Assembly: GCA_003290165.1 (NCBI GenBank)
Contig: QNQO01000223.1
Location: 620,001 to 684,000, forward strand
DNA: 64,000 bases
Source of the DNA: Berberis thunbergii
Lineage: Eukaryota > Streptophyta > Magnoliopsida > Ranunculales > Berberidaceae
Reading direction: 5' to 3'
Under the pieces are notes generated by a model. The model was not told the DNA's origin and made no database searches. It saw only the letters and a program-made list of their open reading frames with translations. Below, piece after piece: positions 29,001 through 41,000 of the stretch. A program made the translations under genes and the position numbers. Numbering within the stretch: position 1 is the stretch's first letter; each line of letters starts with the position of its first letter.

Positions 29001-32000
29001 TATATGCCTAATATTGCTAAAATATTACTATTCCTAATTTAATAAATATCTTAATTCTATCAATCTCCCGGGTTGAAGAGCTCGTTCTTGAGCTTGAAGC
29101 TAAGTCATATGAGCACAAGCAACAACAGAGATGACACATGATGAAGTGTCCATGTAGAAGTGGACCCTGAACTGTGCCTTTGTAATTACTGGAACTCCAA
29201 AAAACTTTGCACCAAAAATAAAATCCAATATGAAGATTGAGTTCGAAGTAGATCCACTGCCCAAGTTGAAAGTTGCATGCAAACTAGGTCATCAAAATGT
29301 GACAGAAAATTGATCCAAATTGGATCATAAATATTGTCCTGTGGTGGTACAAATTCATCTGTGTGACTGCAAATAGGCTGATACTCAGCAAAAGCTGATT
29401 TAGAACCCCATGGTGGTACTGAGTGGTTGATGGGGTGAAAATAGCCAATGGAATCCAGAGACTTAATTGAAAAAGGAGAAACATGGACTAAAATAAGATT
29501 ATTGATAAGGCACCTTTTGAAAAATAAGTGGTCTTCCTCCACATGACTGAAACAGGTTGGGAGGGAGGGGCTGCAACGGAGGAGTGGGGAGGTCAAGATT
29601 GTCTGATCAAGGGGGAGGTTGTGCGATTGATGAGTGTGGATGGCAGTCGATCGCTGGAGAATGGTGGGGTGACGTTTTGATGCAATGGGAAGGCGAGAGG
29701 TGGAAAGAGGTGTCCAGGGTGTCGGAGAGAAGATGATCGAACTGTGCAGGATGCAAGTTCGATTAACTGTGACAGATCTGATCGATCAAATAAGGGAGTG
29801 TTGGGGTCTGTTGATCGAACATGGTAGTGGACTGACAACATCGATCAATGGGGAGTTGCGATGGAGTCTGTCGAGCGTTTGTGAATAGTGGATGAACGGG
29901 TAGGTGTAGATCGACTGTCGGCAGAGTTGGGTGGGGGCTTGATTGATTTGCAACTGGGGTTGTCGTATGAATGATGTAGGGAAAAAAGAGATTTGTTGGC
30001 TCGATTGTTGCTGCAGGCAGAGGGTCTACGTCTTGGACAAACAACTAACAACGGATGTGTTGCTAGCGATGCTCCGGCCTGAGGCGCCATCATCGATGGG
30101 GAGGGTTGTGGGCCCTAGCGGCATTGCCAGTGACAATGGTCCTACTTGGGTCTTGGCCATGCCAACCTTCCATTCTGCAAAGGTTGCTCTCATGTCTGTA
30201 TTCGATTCTGCAAAGACTGTCGTCAATCCTGGCTTCAATTATACATGCATCAAGTTTTTACTCTTCACAAACTCTTTCATACTCTTCACAAGATCTTTGG
30301 TGTCATCTTCTTTTGAACTTTTTTTTTAAATTAAACAACTAGAATCGTTTGGTTCTGATACCAATTGATAGATTCAGACTAGTAATAAACGAAATTGCAA
30401 TAAAAAGTAACGAAATAAACTAATAACAAATAACTTTTATCCAATTAATGAGAAACCTATACATTATTTATAATTAACCTACCTTCTAAAATAAACTCTA
30501 AACCTAATAGGAAACACATATGAGAACTCTAATTGGAATTTCTTATTTCAATAATAATAGAATGCAAAATATTGCCAAAATACTACCATTCCTAATATTT
30601 AATTCTATACTATCACAATCTCGTGTTCGATAGTTTTTTTCATAGTTGTTATGAACAATATTTTAGCTATCTCAAGATCGTGACTATCACAATTTCGTGT
30701 CTGAGAGTTTTTCGCAGTTGTTGTGAACAATACTTTACCCATCACAAGGTCATGACTATAAAGTTTTCTCATAATTGTTGTGAACAATATCTTCCCCATA
30801 ACAAGGTTGTGGCTATCACAAATACTGTGTTCGAGAGTTTTTTAAATAAATCCCATGACATTTGTGAATGAATTGATATAGACGATTTAGACATGTCAAT
30901 ATCGAAATTTCAAAATTTAAGTTGTTTTTTGACATGCGTATCCAAATAGAATATCTCATCTCTTTGTTCAACACTTTCATGCTGTGTCCATTTTCAATTT
31001 GACTTGAAAATGAGTTGGTTATCTATGACACCAACATCTATTGAAACTTCAAGGATTGAAAGAAGGAAATCACAAAAAATTGCAAAAGATTGTCTTGTTC
31101 CTTCACTTGGAGGAGAAGACTTTTCCACCACTTAGACGAGAGGAGCTTCCACTAGTTAGAGTGAAAGGAGTCTTCTCACCACTTACGTTTTGTTCGTCAA
31201 TGGAATTTTTGATTTTATGGATGTGGAGGGAGGAAGTTGTTGGTTGGGGTTTAACTGATAAAAATGTGAAAAAGGACATGGTGGGCTTGTTTGGGGTTTA
31301 AATAACAGTATAACACAATATCAATTGACCCATGTGGGCAATTGAATTATTTTTGTTGCGGTTAAAAAAAAGTAACTTGGGGTCTATATAACAATACCCA
31401 TTATCTTAGAGTTTAGACTCTCATTATTTATGTCTTTTGAATTGTGCGTGGCTTGTTCTTTTTCTTGGATTATGGTTATTGGTGTATGATGTCTTGATAT
31501 AGGATTGTGATTGTTGTTCATTTGTTGTTGGAATATGACTAGGCAATGCTTTGAATTTCATGTTTTTAGTCCAAACTCCAAAATGATTTATAATTGCATA
31601 TATAAAACTATGTTCAAGTCCAGTTACATACGGGCAAGGATGCACGGACTCAGACTCGGACACGGATACGACACGGCGACTTGGCAATTTTCAAAAAAAT
31701 AGGACTCGACGACACCGTCAAACTTAATTTTTTAATATATTTTTTTTAACTCATAAGAACATAAAATCATAAATAAATTAATAATACTATTAAACAATCC
31801 AAACATATCAATAAAACATTCAAATTCATTCATTCAAATTTACAAATGCATCATAAAGTCAAGCTCAACTGCTCAAGTCATACTCATAAAGCATAAGCAA
31901 TATAATTTCATTAACTTGATAATGTAAATAAAATGTAAATTGATAATTTCAAAAACTCACCAGCAAGGCGGCTACATCTCTTCTTCTTCATTAACAAGAG

Positions 32001-35000
32001 GATCAATTGTCCCATTTTCTGACAAAAGTTGCACCTCCATCTAAGGTTTCCCCACCTTCACTTGGTCTTCTTATTATTGTCACATGCTTCCAAAGATCAT
32101 CTCCAGTTACTTGGCCTAAAATGAGTTTTAGTTTCTTATTTAGTTTTCAGCCAATAGGTGCAAGCTCAAATATGGGGTATTTGAAATATTTTATGCATGC
32201 TTTCACATATATGCAGAGAAAGAAAAGAGAAAAAACAACAAAAAAGGGAATCGCGAGGAAAAAAAAGGAAACGAAATACAAAATCGCAGGATCGATCGAT
32301 CGATCTCAGAAATCGATCGATCGATAGAAGAAATCGCAGGAAAAAATAACAGAGAAAATAACAGGAAAAAAAACAAACGAAATCGATTGACATGATCGAT
32401 CGATCGAAGGTACCTGGTGTTGATGAGGACGCCATAGATTCTGTCGATCAATCTATCCCTCTCTGTCGAAACCAATTTCTCCTCTGTCGAAATCGATCTC
32501 TTCGTGTCAGTCGAAATCGATCGATCGATTCTCTGTTCTGAGTTCTCTCTACCTCCGTCTCTCGATCTCTCTACCTCCGTCTCTCGATTCTCTGTTCTCT
32601 GTGTGAAGGATCGATTTTCTGTGTGAAGGATCGATATTCGATTCTCTGTTTAGGGTTTGCCTTTGGCTTTGTGGGAGGAAGGATCGATTCTCTGATTTTG
32701 ATTTATTTGCAAAATTTAAAGTCAATGAATTTTGACCTTGTCTGGACCGTGTCCGGGCCGTGTCCAACCCAATCAACGAATTTTGACCGTTGACCTCGTG
32801 TTCAATACGTGTCCAGCGTGTGTCGGGCGCGAATCCGTGTTCGACACGCATTTGACGCGTGATATGGAGGTTTTCCGAAGAGTCGGTGCATCCTTGCATA
32901 CGGGCCATACTTAAATTGAAAGATAGATTGGAAAAACATTACATAAAAATTGTTGCGTGGTGCTAGGTATTGCCTATGCGATACCTAGGCTAGTTAGCTC
33001 CCAGGCCAGGCCTGTCTCCTAGCGCCCGAGGCTACTTAGGTTTAGCCCCCACATCCAGTCAAGATATTTGCACCCCCAAACAATAAGAACACCCTACTAG
33101 TTTGTTTGAGTTACCAATACTATCGTCGATTGCAATACAGCCCTAGCCTAAGGCCATACCGGTGGTGTTGTAGAATGCCTATAAGAATTTCACTATCCAC
33201 CACCATAATACACCTACGAGCTATGACCCATATTACCCCCAATCTCAACCCGTTTACCCAATAAAACTGATGTCATTACTATTGTTCCATGATTTAAAAC
33301 CAGTACCACTCTCATCCTAGTGTCTAGTGAATCAGGCAAGCCACATAGTCACATCAAAGATGAGGGGAAACAAATGATAAAGTAGCTAGAGGAAGAATAT
33401 GAGCAACTTAAAAAATTGGGTAGAAGAGCACAGGGGTGGCTATATTGTTTCTCATCAAATCTTCTAAATTTCCATCATGTGGGTAGTTTGACTTGTGTGA
33501 TTTCTTCCTCATTTTTAAATACAAGGTGAATGTTCGCCAAGTGACAATATTTACATTGACCTGTATTGGAAGCCCTTTGTGGAGAGACTATGTGATGTAT
33601 TTTCAGAAGTTATTTTGCAAGTTATTGACATTTGAGCCACCATGTTTTATACCTACAACATTTCCTTTTACCATGGCTAATAGTTACCAAGGAAATGTTC
33701 GTGAAAGATGTCTGGTACGTTTTGATAGTTGGTGGATGATTGATGTAAGTATTTTAGCTAACGCCAGTTTGTATTGCAAAAACTATCCGAAAGTCTACTT
33801 CAAATATACTGGCCTTGTTTTCTGTAACGGATTGCTTGTGTTCAAGCTTGAGGATGAGCTTTTTGAACTGGGGATGATGAAAATAGGAGTTATCTGGAGC
33901 CAAGACAAATAGTTTATTTCATCTTGGATCGGGCTGTAGGCCTAGTAATTGGGGATTATGGCTCCAATAGCATCTAGGGTTAGGTTGTTGGGATTAACAA
34001 GCTAGTTTTTGTTATAAGGCCTAAATGTTATAAAAATAATAGTTTTTACTTGTCTTTGAATGAATGAGTAATTTACGGCTGAATTAGTTATAAAAATAAT
34101 ATTAGTAAATATAGGAAAAGCGTGTGCCTGAGATAGAATTAGCAAATAGCAGCAAATTGTTGACTACATAATATTAAGCAGTTACATCAATCTATCTTGA
34201 TGTTTTCTTGTCCAACTTTAGGAAAAGGGCTTGTGCCTGCAAAAGGTCTCTGACATATAAGTTAGCCGTACCATAACTAGTCCATGTTCTAATTTTTTGT
34301 GGGCCGTTCTCTCTATTTAATGACTTCTTTTCAGAGTTACTGCCATTTTTATTTTCTGTAAAGATTTACAATTTGCATTTTGCAATTCATCATGTCTCAG
34401 GGTATTCTTGCGGAGGGAGAAATTTCTGCTGCTCAAAGGCGGGCATGTTCAGAAGGTCTTGGTCTGTTAGCTCGGCTTGGAAATGACATCTTCACAGCAA
34501 GAATGGTGTGTTCCTGATTTGGATATCTATTAGTAGGACAGTTGAATGTAAATTGATTAACTGTCTTATCATATTGTTATTTGAAGATTATTTAAACTAT
34601 TTGTTTTTATTTTTAATATTTGTCCTCATATTTATGGTTCTAGCTGACCAATTTGTATAAACAAACAGACACAATCTCTTCTTGGTGATCTTGTTGGCGC
34701 TAGAGATCCGAGCTATACTGGTTCAGTTGCACTGTCGCTTGGTTGCATTCATCGAAGGTGATACAGTTCATTTGTGTTTTTTCTTTATTGATGCCTTTAT
34801 GGAGTAACTAAGTTTGCTAGCCGAGTTTCTTCTGTATTGCCCTTCGTTTTGTTTTTTTATAGTCCTGTGAAATGTGCAGCATTACGCTTGACAAGTCTTT
34901 GTAGTTGTATTTTTATTACAACCAATTTTGTCGACTCACAAGTGTACGAATGCTATCTCAAACTCATAGTTGTGTATCTTTTTAGTTGAACTCATACTTT

Positions 35001-38000
35001 GTCTTTATTGCTTTTTTTTTTTTTTCCTAATTGAAGTTTGTGAAGTTCCAAATTATCACAAGTATATAGTATATGAAAATGTTTCAATGACTCTTCAATT
35101 ATTATACTTTTTCTCTGCAGTCAATGTTGTTCAATCATGTTCTACTGTAGAATGCCAGTATTGTGCTTTCTGAGAGGATGAAATATATGTTTTTGATGAC
35201 CTTTAGAGATGCAATTTAGGGCGTGTTTCATTGCATGGAATCCTATTCCATGGGAATCCATGAGGGGTCACCTACATTTAAGCTAATTTGATATTCACTC
35301 ACCAATCATCATCATCATCATCAAAGCCCATTCCCGAGATTTTCGGGGTTGGCTACATGGATTTTGGTTATCCAAGTAATGCGATCTTCCCACATATCCT
35401 CGCCTAATTCAAGCTCAATGATATCTTCATTCACCGCCTTCATCTAAGTTTTCAATGGTCATCCCCTCCGTCTACACCCTCCATTAACTTACCAATCTAG
35501 ACATTTTCTAATTGGCGCCGTGCTTGGTCTCACTCACCAATCCACCATTAAATTTTGTGATCAATGGTGGGAATGGAAGTCCGATGAATATATGAGTCAC
35601 ATGCTTTGAAATGACCAAGTAGTGTAATTCTCATGTTAATGAGACTTTCATTCCCACCATAGATCACAAAATCTAATTGTGGATGATGAGTGTTACCTCA
35701 ATTTAGCCTTAAATATCAATATTCTAAAAAACGCTAGGCGGTCGGCAGGCGGCGGGCGGCGAGCAGGTGCCTAGCTCTCAGGGGCCTAGGCGACACCTAG
35801 GCGGTCTTAGGTTTTGTATTATAACTTTAATAATTTACAAAAGTTAAGCATAATACTTTATCAATTACATCCAATTTAATACCAAGATACATATGCAAAA
35901 TTTAAAAACATGAAAAATTAGTAATCATGAACAAAATTTATTAAAACTTAAATGACTGAAGTTGGTCACGATAGATACTTTATACAAAGTTGAATTTGTG
36001 GACAAATATCCAAACCTACTATTTTATTTTTCTTCAAATTGCATGAATAACCTTAGTCATGTTTGATAAAATCTACATTACTAAAATTGGTACCGGCAGA
36101 TCCTTTGAGAATTTCATTAAAAAATCATCTTTTGCTACATTCAGACATATATTGAATAAAAACAATTAAATTGTTTATTTCCAAAAAACAGAAAAAAAAA
36201 TAAAATAAGAACACAATCAGCCTTATTAAAAAAAAAAAACTCGCCCAAAGTGCCTAGACCCAGCCCAGACCCGCCTAGACAGCCCAGAACCCACCCAGCC
36301 ATTAATCTGGACATTTTTCTAACGCCCAGAACACTGTTAAATATAGGGTCCCCTCATAGATTCTCATGGAATAAGATTCCATCCAACCAAACACACCCTT
36401 AGTTTACTACTGAATTTTGCTAAGCACTTACAGTAACACAAAACTACTTTTACATGATAACCAGAACATAGATTTTGTTAAGATTATTTTGAAAAGGTGA
36501 AATAGGAAATAACCCAAATTACAGAATCTTTGACCCCCAACTTGTTAAGCTAGAAACCCAATCTTCAAAATCCCCAATTGAATGGAAATTCTGAAACCCC
36601 AAATTTTACAATCTTAAATCCCCCAAAGGGAGAGAACTTCCCCATTTGCAAGGTGTGTTCCAAAATTCGTAGTAGTTGAGAATAGGATAAGAAACATACC
36701 TCGGATTATTTATGCCTTAACTTGAGAAAAAAAAAAGGAAAACCCTAACCTAAATGATGGAATAGAAAAGAAAATGCGGTGCCTTTGAAGTCTATCTAAT
36801 TCAGGCGAGTCATTTGGAGATGAGGCAGCATGCATCTTTAGATTTTGTGTCCATCGTGACCATAGCATGTGTGATGAATGTGAATTGAACACCTTCTCAT
36901 CATTTGTTGATACGAGAGAGACTTTTTGATTTGAGGTAGAGAGACCTATTGAGGGAGAGAGATGAGAAGAGAGTTGAAGATAGAAACCCTAACAACTCTA
37001 CAGGCAGAAGGCGCTGATGTATAGAGGAAATCATCGTGGCTCTTATATTTTCACTTCTGGCTAAATACATATAAGTGCTGCTTGGGACATAGAGACTATG
37101 AACAGTAAACCCCTAGCGAACTTCTAATATATACTTGGTAGTATAAATCTCTTCTCGATTATCATGGAGTTTTGGGAATCATGGGAATCAAGGCATTCTC
37201 TTAAGGTCTATTCTTTATGTTTAAGTCTGTCATGGTATTAATGTAAGTTAGGTATTAATTTAAGCTATTTTGCATGCAGCGCAGGAGGAATGGCATTGTC
37301 GACAATGGTGCCTGCAACTGTGAGCTCAGTCTCGTTATTGGCTAAGAGTCCCAGGACTTCCTTACAGATCTGGTCTTTGCATGGTCTTCTTTTGACCATA
37401 GAAGCTGCTGGTTTATCATATGTGTCCCAAGTACAGGTGATCTTTAACCCAATGAGACACTGGTTAGATTTCTGTAAGAGGATATCATATTATCTACCCA
37501 AATGCTGAAGATGGTCAAAGTTGCTTCACTAAACCCTGAAAGCTTTTCCTACCCAGTTGAACAGTTTACATTACTTCATTTGGGTGGATCTCAATTTTTA
37601 ATCTTCTTTAAAAAAGGCAACCCTTGCTTCCCTTTAAACTGGATTTCTTTCTCCTTGTATCTTTTAATATTTTGTTCTTTTATAGTTATGAATGGAAAGT
37701 GACTCCAGTCTAACCTCCTGATTTTCTCACCAATGTAGGGCCAGTGAAAGCACAAGTCTCTCAAAAAACACTGTCTCTCTCTGTCACACACACACACTAA
37801 CAAAGCCGACAAAACAATTTCATAGAAATAGCAGTTTGGAATGCTGGAAATAAAGATTTCAGAGACATTTCTCACCAAAAAAACATTTTTTAGTTTCAAG
37901 TGTACAAAAATAATTACCAAGACAACACATTGACCTGTGAGCTGGATCAATAAACATGTGACAATAATTTTTTTTTTTTTTTCAAAGTCGTCCAGACTAG

Positions 38001-41000
38001 GAGCTTATCAGTAACTAAGCAATGTTATTGATAGCCTTAAAGTATGCTTAATAATCTTCAACGATGCAAGATAGCCCTGGACAGTTTTCTGCTCTACTGC
38101 CATTAATGTTATTACTTGACTTATGTGTTAAAGGCTGCCCACTTTATATTATGATGTAGTTGTGTTTTTAGTAAATATTAGTATTTTAGTAGTACTAGTT
38201 CTAATATTATTGTAGTAGGGTTTCCAATTAGGGTTCTAGCCGTGGTTTCCAATTAGGTTTAGGATTTGTTTCTTGTCATAGAAGTTAGGTCAATTATAAA
38301 ACGGATGTAGGTTGTTCATTGTTAATTGGTTGATTGATGAAAAGAATTTTTTATTTTTTATTTTATCATTGAGTTATTTTCTTTCAATTATCGCATTATC
38401 TTTAAATTCTCGTTTATTTTATAGTTTTAATTCGCATTATCTTTCAATTTATTTTATAGTTTTATTTGGTTCACTTTGAAGAAAATTTGTTTGAAGAAAC
38501 AAGCTTAGAAGATGATAGAAGAAGAGACTCTGGAGAGAAGGTAAAAAAAATGAAGCTAGCGGAAGCAATAGTATAGAGGCCGGAGAGGATGGAATATAGG
38601 TTGGATCAGAAGTTCGAGAACTTTCTATCAGGCAACAAAGAGGCCAATGAGCCCCAAACACATCACTGCCCCTGTCAATGACAGACCCAGCCGCCTCCCC
38701 ACACCCCAAGGCGATACCGACACAGACAACCTTCCTTACAACCACAGACTTCCCTACCACCGCCTCAAAGAGTTCGATCAATTCCTCCATCTGCCTCAAT
38801 CAAGTAGATCGTCCCTTCAATCGCAACTCGTCGATCGATGATAGAGCCCCAATCGATCGCAACCTTATATTGTTCCAGCCCCCAGCGATCGAAACCTCTC
38901 CATTGTTCCCCATTCGCTTGATCAACCAGTTCATCACCTCCAACCGCCTAATCAAACTCTCACAGGTCTATTGCACACTCTCCGCCTCGCCATCCTTGGT
39001 GGATCGACTTCTCTCCCCCTTTGTCCTCCATCGACCCCATCCCCCCCTAAAAAAAACTCAAATTTGGGCATCTCTACAATAATTTTCACTCCTCTCCTAC
39101 CCCCCATTCAATAAGTCTTGGATTCCCACCTTCAGTTCATATTGGATGGGTTAAGAGAAGAATCAACAGATCCCAGAGTTTGAGCAATCATGACGACAAC
39201 TGCTTCATTGTCATTGCCATTGTTGAAGGGAGTGTTCTGCACCTTCTATTCAGTGCACTGGTTTACTGCCCAACCTCTTCAAACGCTCTCTACTCTCCAA
39301 CACCCCTTCCATCGCAGCGGCCACCCTTTCTGCTACTACTTTCCCCACTTTTTCATCAAGTTGGGGAAGAAAAGGGAAGGATTTTTTTTAACCTAAATCT
39401 CTACAATCAATCATTGCCCTGGTCCCCCTATGGTTATTTACACCACACCAATCAATCAATACCACCACTACTAGACAACACACTGAACACCGCATTTTTG
39501 GATCCAATTTGGGACAATTTCGTGGCTAATATTGGGGAAACGTTTGCGCATAATATCCAATTCATAGTGGGTTTCCTTTGTGACAGATTCATTTCTGAAA
39601 TTATTTTTTAAGTACATTCTTGATTTGATTGTTCATGTTACAAGCAATTACCAGTGAAAAGTTCAAGGTCGCCTAGTGCATTTCACCTTGTGTTCGGTCA
39701 CTAGTTGCCTGTGTTTATCAGATTTCTTCGGCTTCAAGCTTGAGGAAGGGTTTCTTCAACCCTGAGAGGTTGATGTAATTGAGTTATTTAAGAACATTAG
39801 TATTTTAGCAATACTAGTTCTAATATTATTGTAATAGGGTTTTCAGATTAGAGTTCTAGCCTTGGTTTATAATTAGGTTAGGGTTTGTTTCTTGTTAGAG
39901 AAGTTAGATCAATTATAAAAGGGACTTAGATTGATAATTGTTAATTGGTTGATTGATAATTGTTAATTTGTTTCTTTTGTTTATTTATTTTATCATTGAT
40001 TTTATTTTATCGTTGAGTTATTTTCTTTCAATTATCGTATTGTCTTTCAATTCCCATTTAATTTATCATTTTAATTCTATCATATTATACAGAAATGTCA
40101 TTGTTACTTAGATCCCACTGAACATAAATGAAAAGACAATAATGCTTTAATTAATAGCACTGTTACTACTGATGGGATAATCTCGCTATTCTCATTTTTT
40201 CCCCTTAAAGAATGTACTCATTCAAAGAATTTGTTCGAACAACCTCCCAAGTATATGAGCTCCATTATCAATCAAACAATTATTTAGATGTTATTTGTTC
40301 TTAATATATAGGAAACACTCTTGCTTGCTATGGAAATTCTTCTGTCAGAGGAGAGTGGATGGATTGAGCTTCACCAAGGGATTGGTCGCCTTATTAATGC
40401 TATTGTTGCTGTTCTTGGCCCAGAGCTTGCTCCTGGAAGCATATTCTTTTCACGCTGCAAGGTTATGTTATGTGAAATTCTCTAATGAATTTAAATTGGG
40501 GATGACATAATGGTCCAATTTTATTTTGCGGTGTTCCTCCTATCAATGCGACCTTGTGTAGAAACCAAATTTAATTCAAAATTGCCTTTCATTTTCAGGA
40601 CTACAGTAATGTTGAGATGCTCACGTTCTTAATGTTTTAGTTTTCAGTCTGTTGTTGCCGAGATAAGCTCTGGCCAAGAAACATCGACACTTCTTGAGTA
40701 TGTCTGGAATAATTCATTTCTTGACTTTTGTTTCTTAATGATAATCCATAGTGAGAGTTGTATGTCTTTTATATGAACATGAGTTTATCATGGATAAATA
40801 TGAATTTGACAGGAGTGTGAGATTCACACAGCAACTTGTTCTTTTTGCTCCACAAGCTGTTTCTGTGCGCTCTCATGTTCAAACTCTTCTTCCAAATCTC
40901 TCCTCAAGACAGCCCACTCTAAGGCATCTAGCTGTTTCAACGTTGTGGCATCTAATTGAAAAGGACCCGGTGAGAACTGATTCTGGTTGGACAGCTAAAA

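Larger units (their letters stand above)
23117..34400. other. Intron 16 (11.3 kb), transposon-laden
   Basis: The largest intron in the gene. In order it holds a LINE ORF2 remnant (23380-25745), unassigned DNA (25750-28680) and a minisatellite split by a non-autonomous LTR element (28684-30850, element 28768-30609). A hAT element (31635-32896) and the 3' internal remnant of a further LTR element (about 33490-33950) follow. The + strand open stretch at 26931-27440 is low-complexity, Lys-rich at its start, and matches no family I know. Confidence 0.85.
35219..36398. mobile_element. PIF/Harbinger (Tourist)-like element, outer member of a nest
   Basis: The left end GGGCGTGTTTCATTGCATGG continues AATCCTATTCCATGGGAATC. 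The reverse complement of the right end is GGGTGTGTTTGGTTGGATGG then AATCTTATTCCATGAGAATC: about 45 bp of inverted repeat. A TTA duplication flanks it (35216-35218 and 36399-36401). Its 1180 bp include two later insertions, at 35308-35530 and 35717-36336. Without them and their duplications the original element was roughly 320 bp, a typical MITE size. Confidence 0.85.
34758..37279. other. Intron 18 (2.5 kb), with nested transposons
   Basis: Nearly half is a three-part transposon nest (35219-36398). The remaining DNA, including a - strand ORF at 36710-36892, shows nothing recognisable. Confidence 0.85.

Noticed and set aside
28684..30850. CRISPR-like regularly spaced repeat
   Set aside because: Units are contiguous minisatellite copies without distinct spacers, in a plant intron.
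32280..32540. CGATCGAT clusters as a regulatory array of the host gene
   Set aside because: They lie wholly inside a hAT element with clear ends and duplication.
33493..33912. 139-codon open frame as a host gene
   Set aside because: Its end matches the internal end of the nearby LTR element, so it was assigned to a retroelement remnant.
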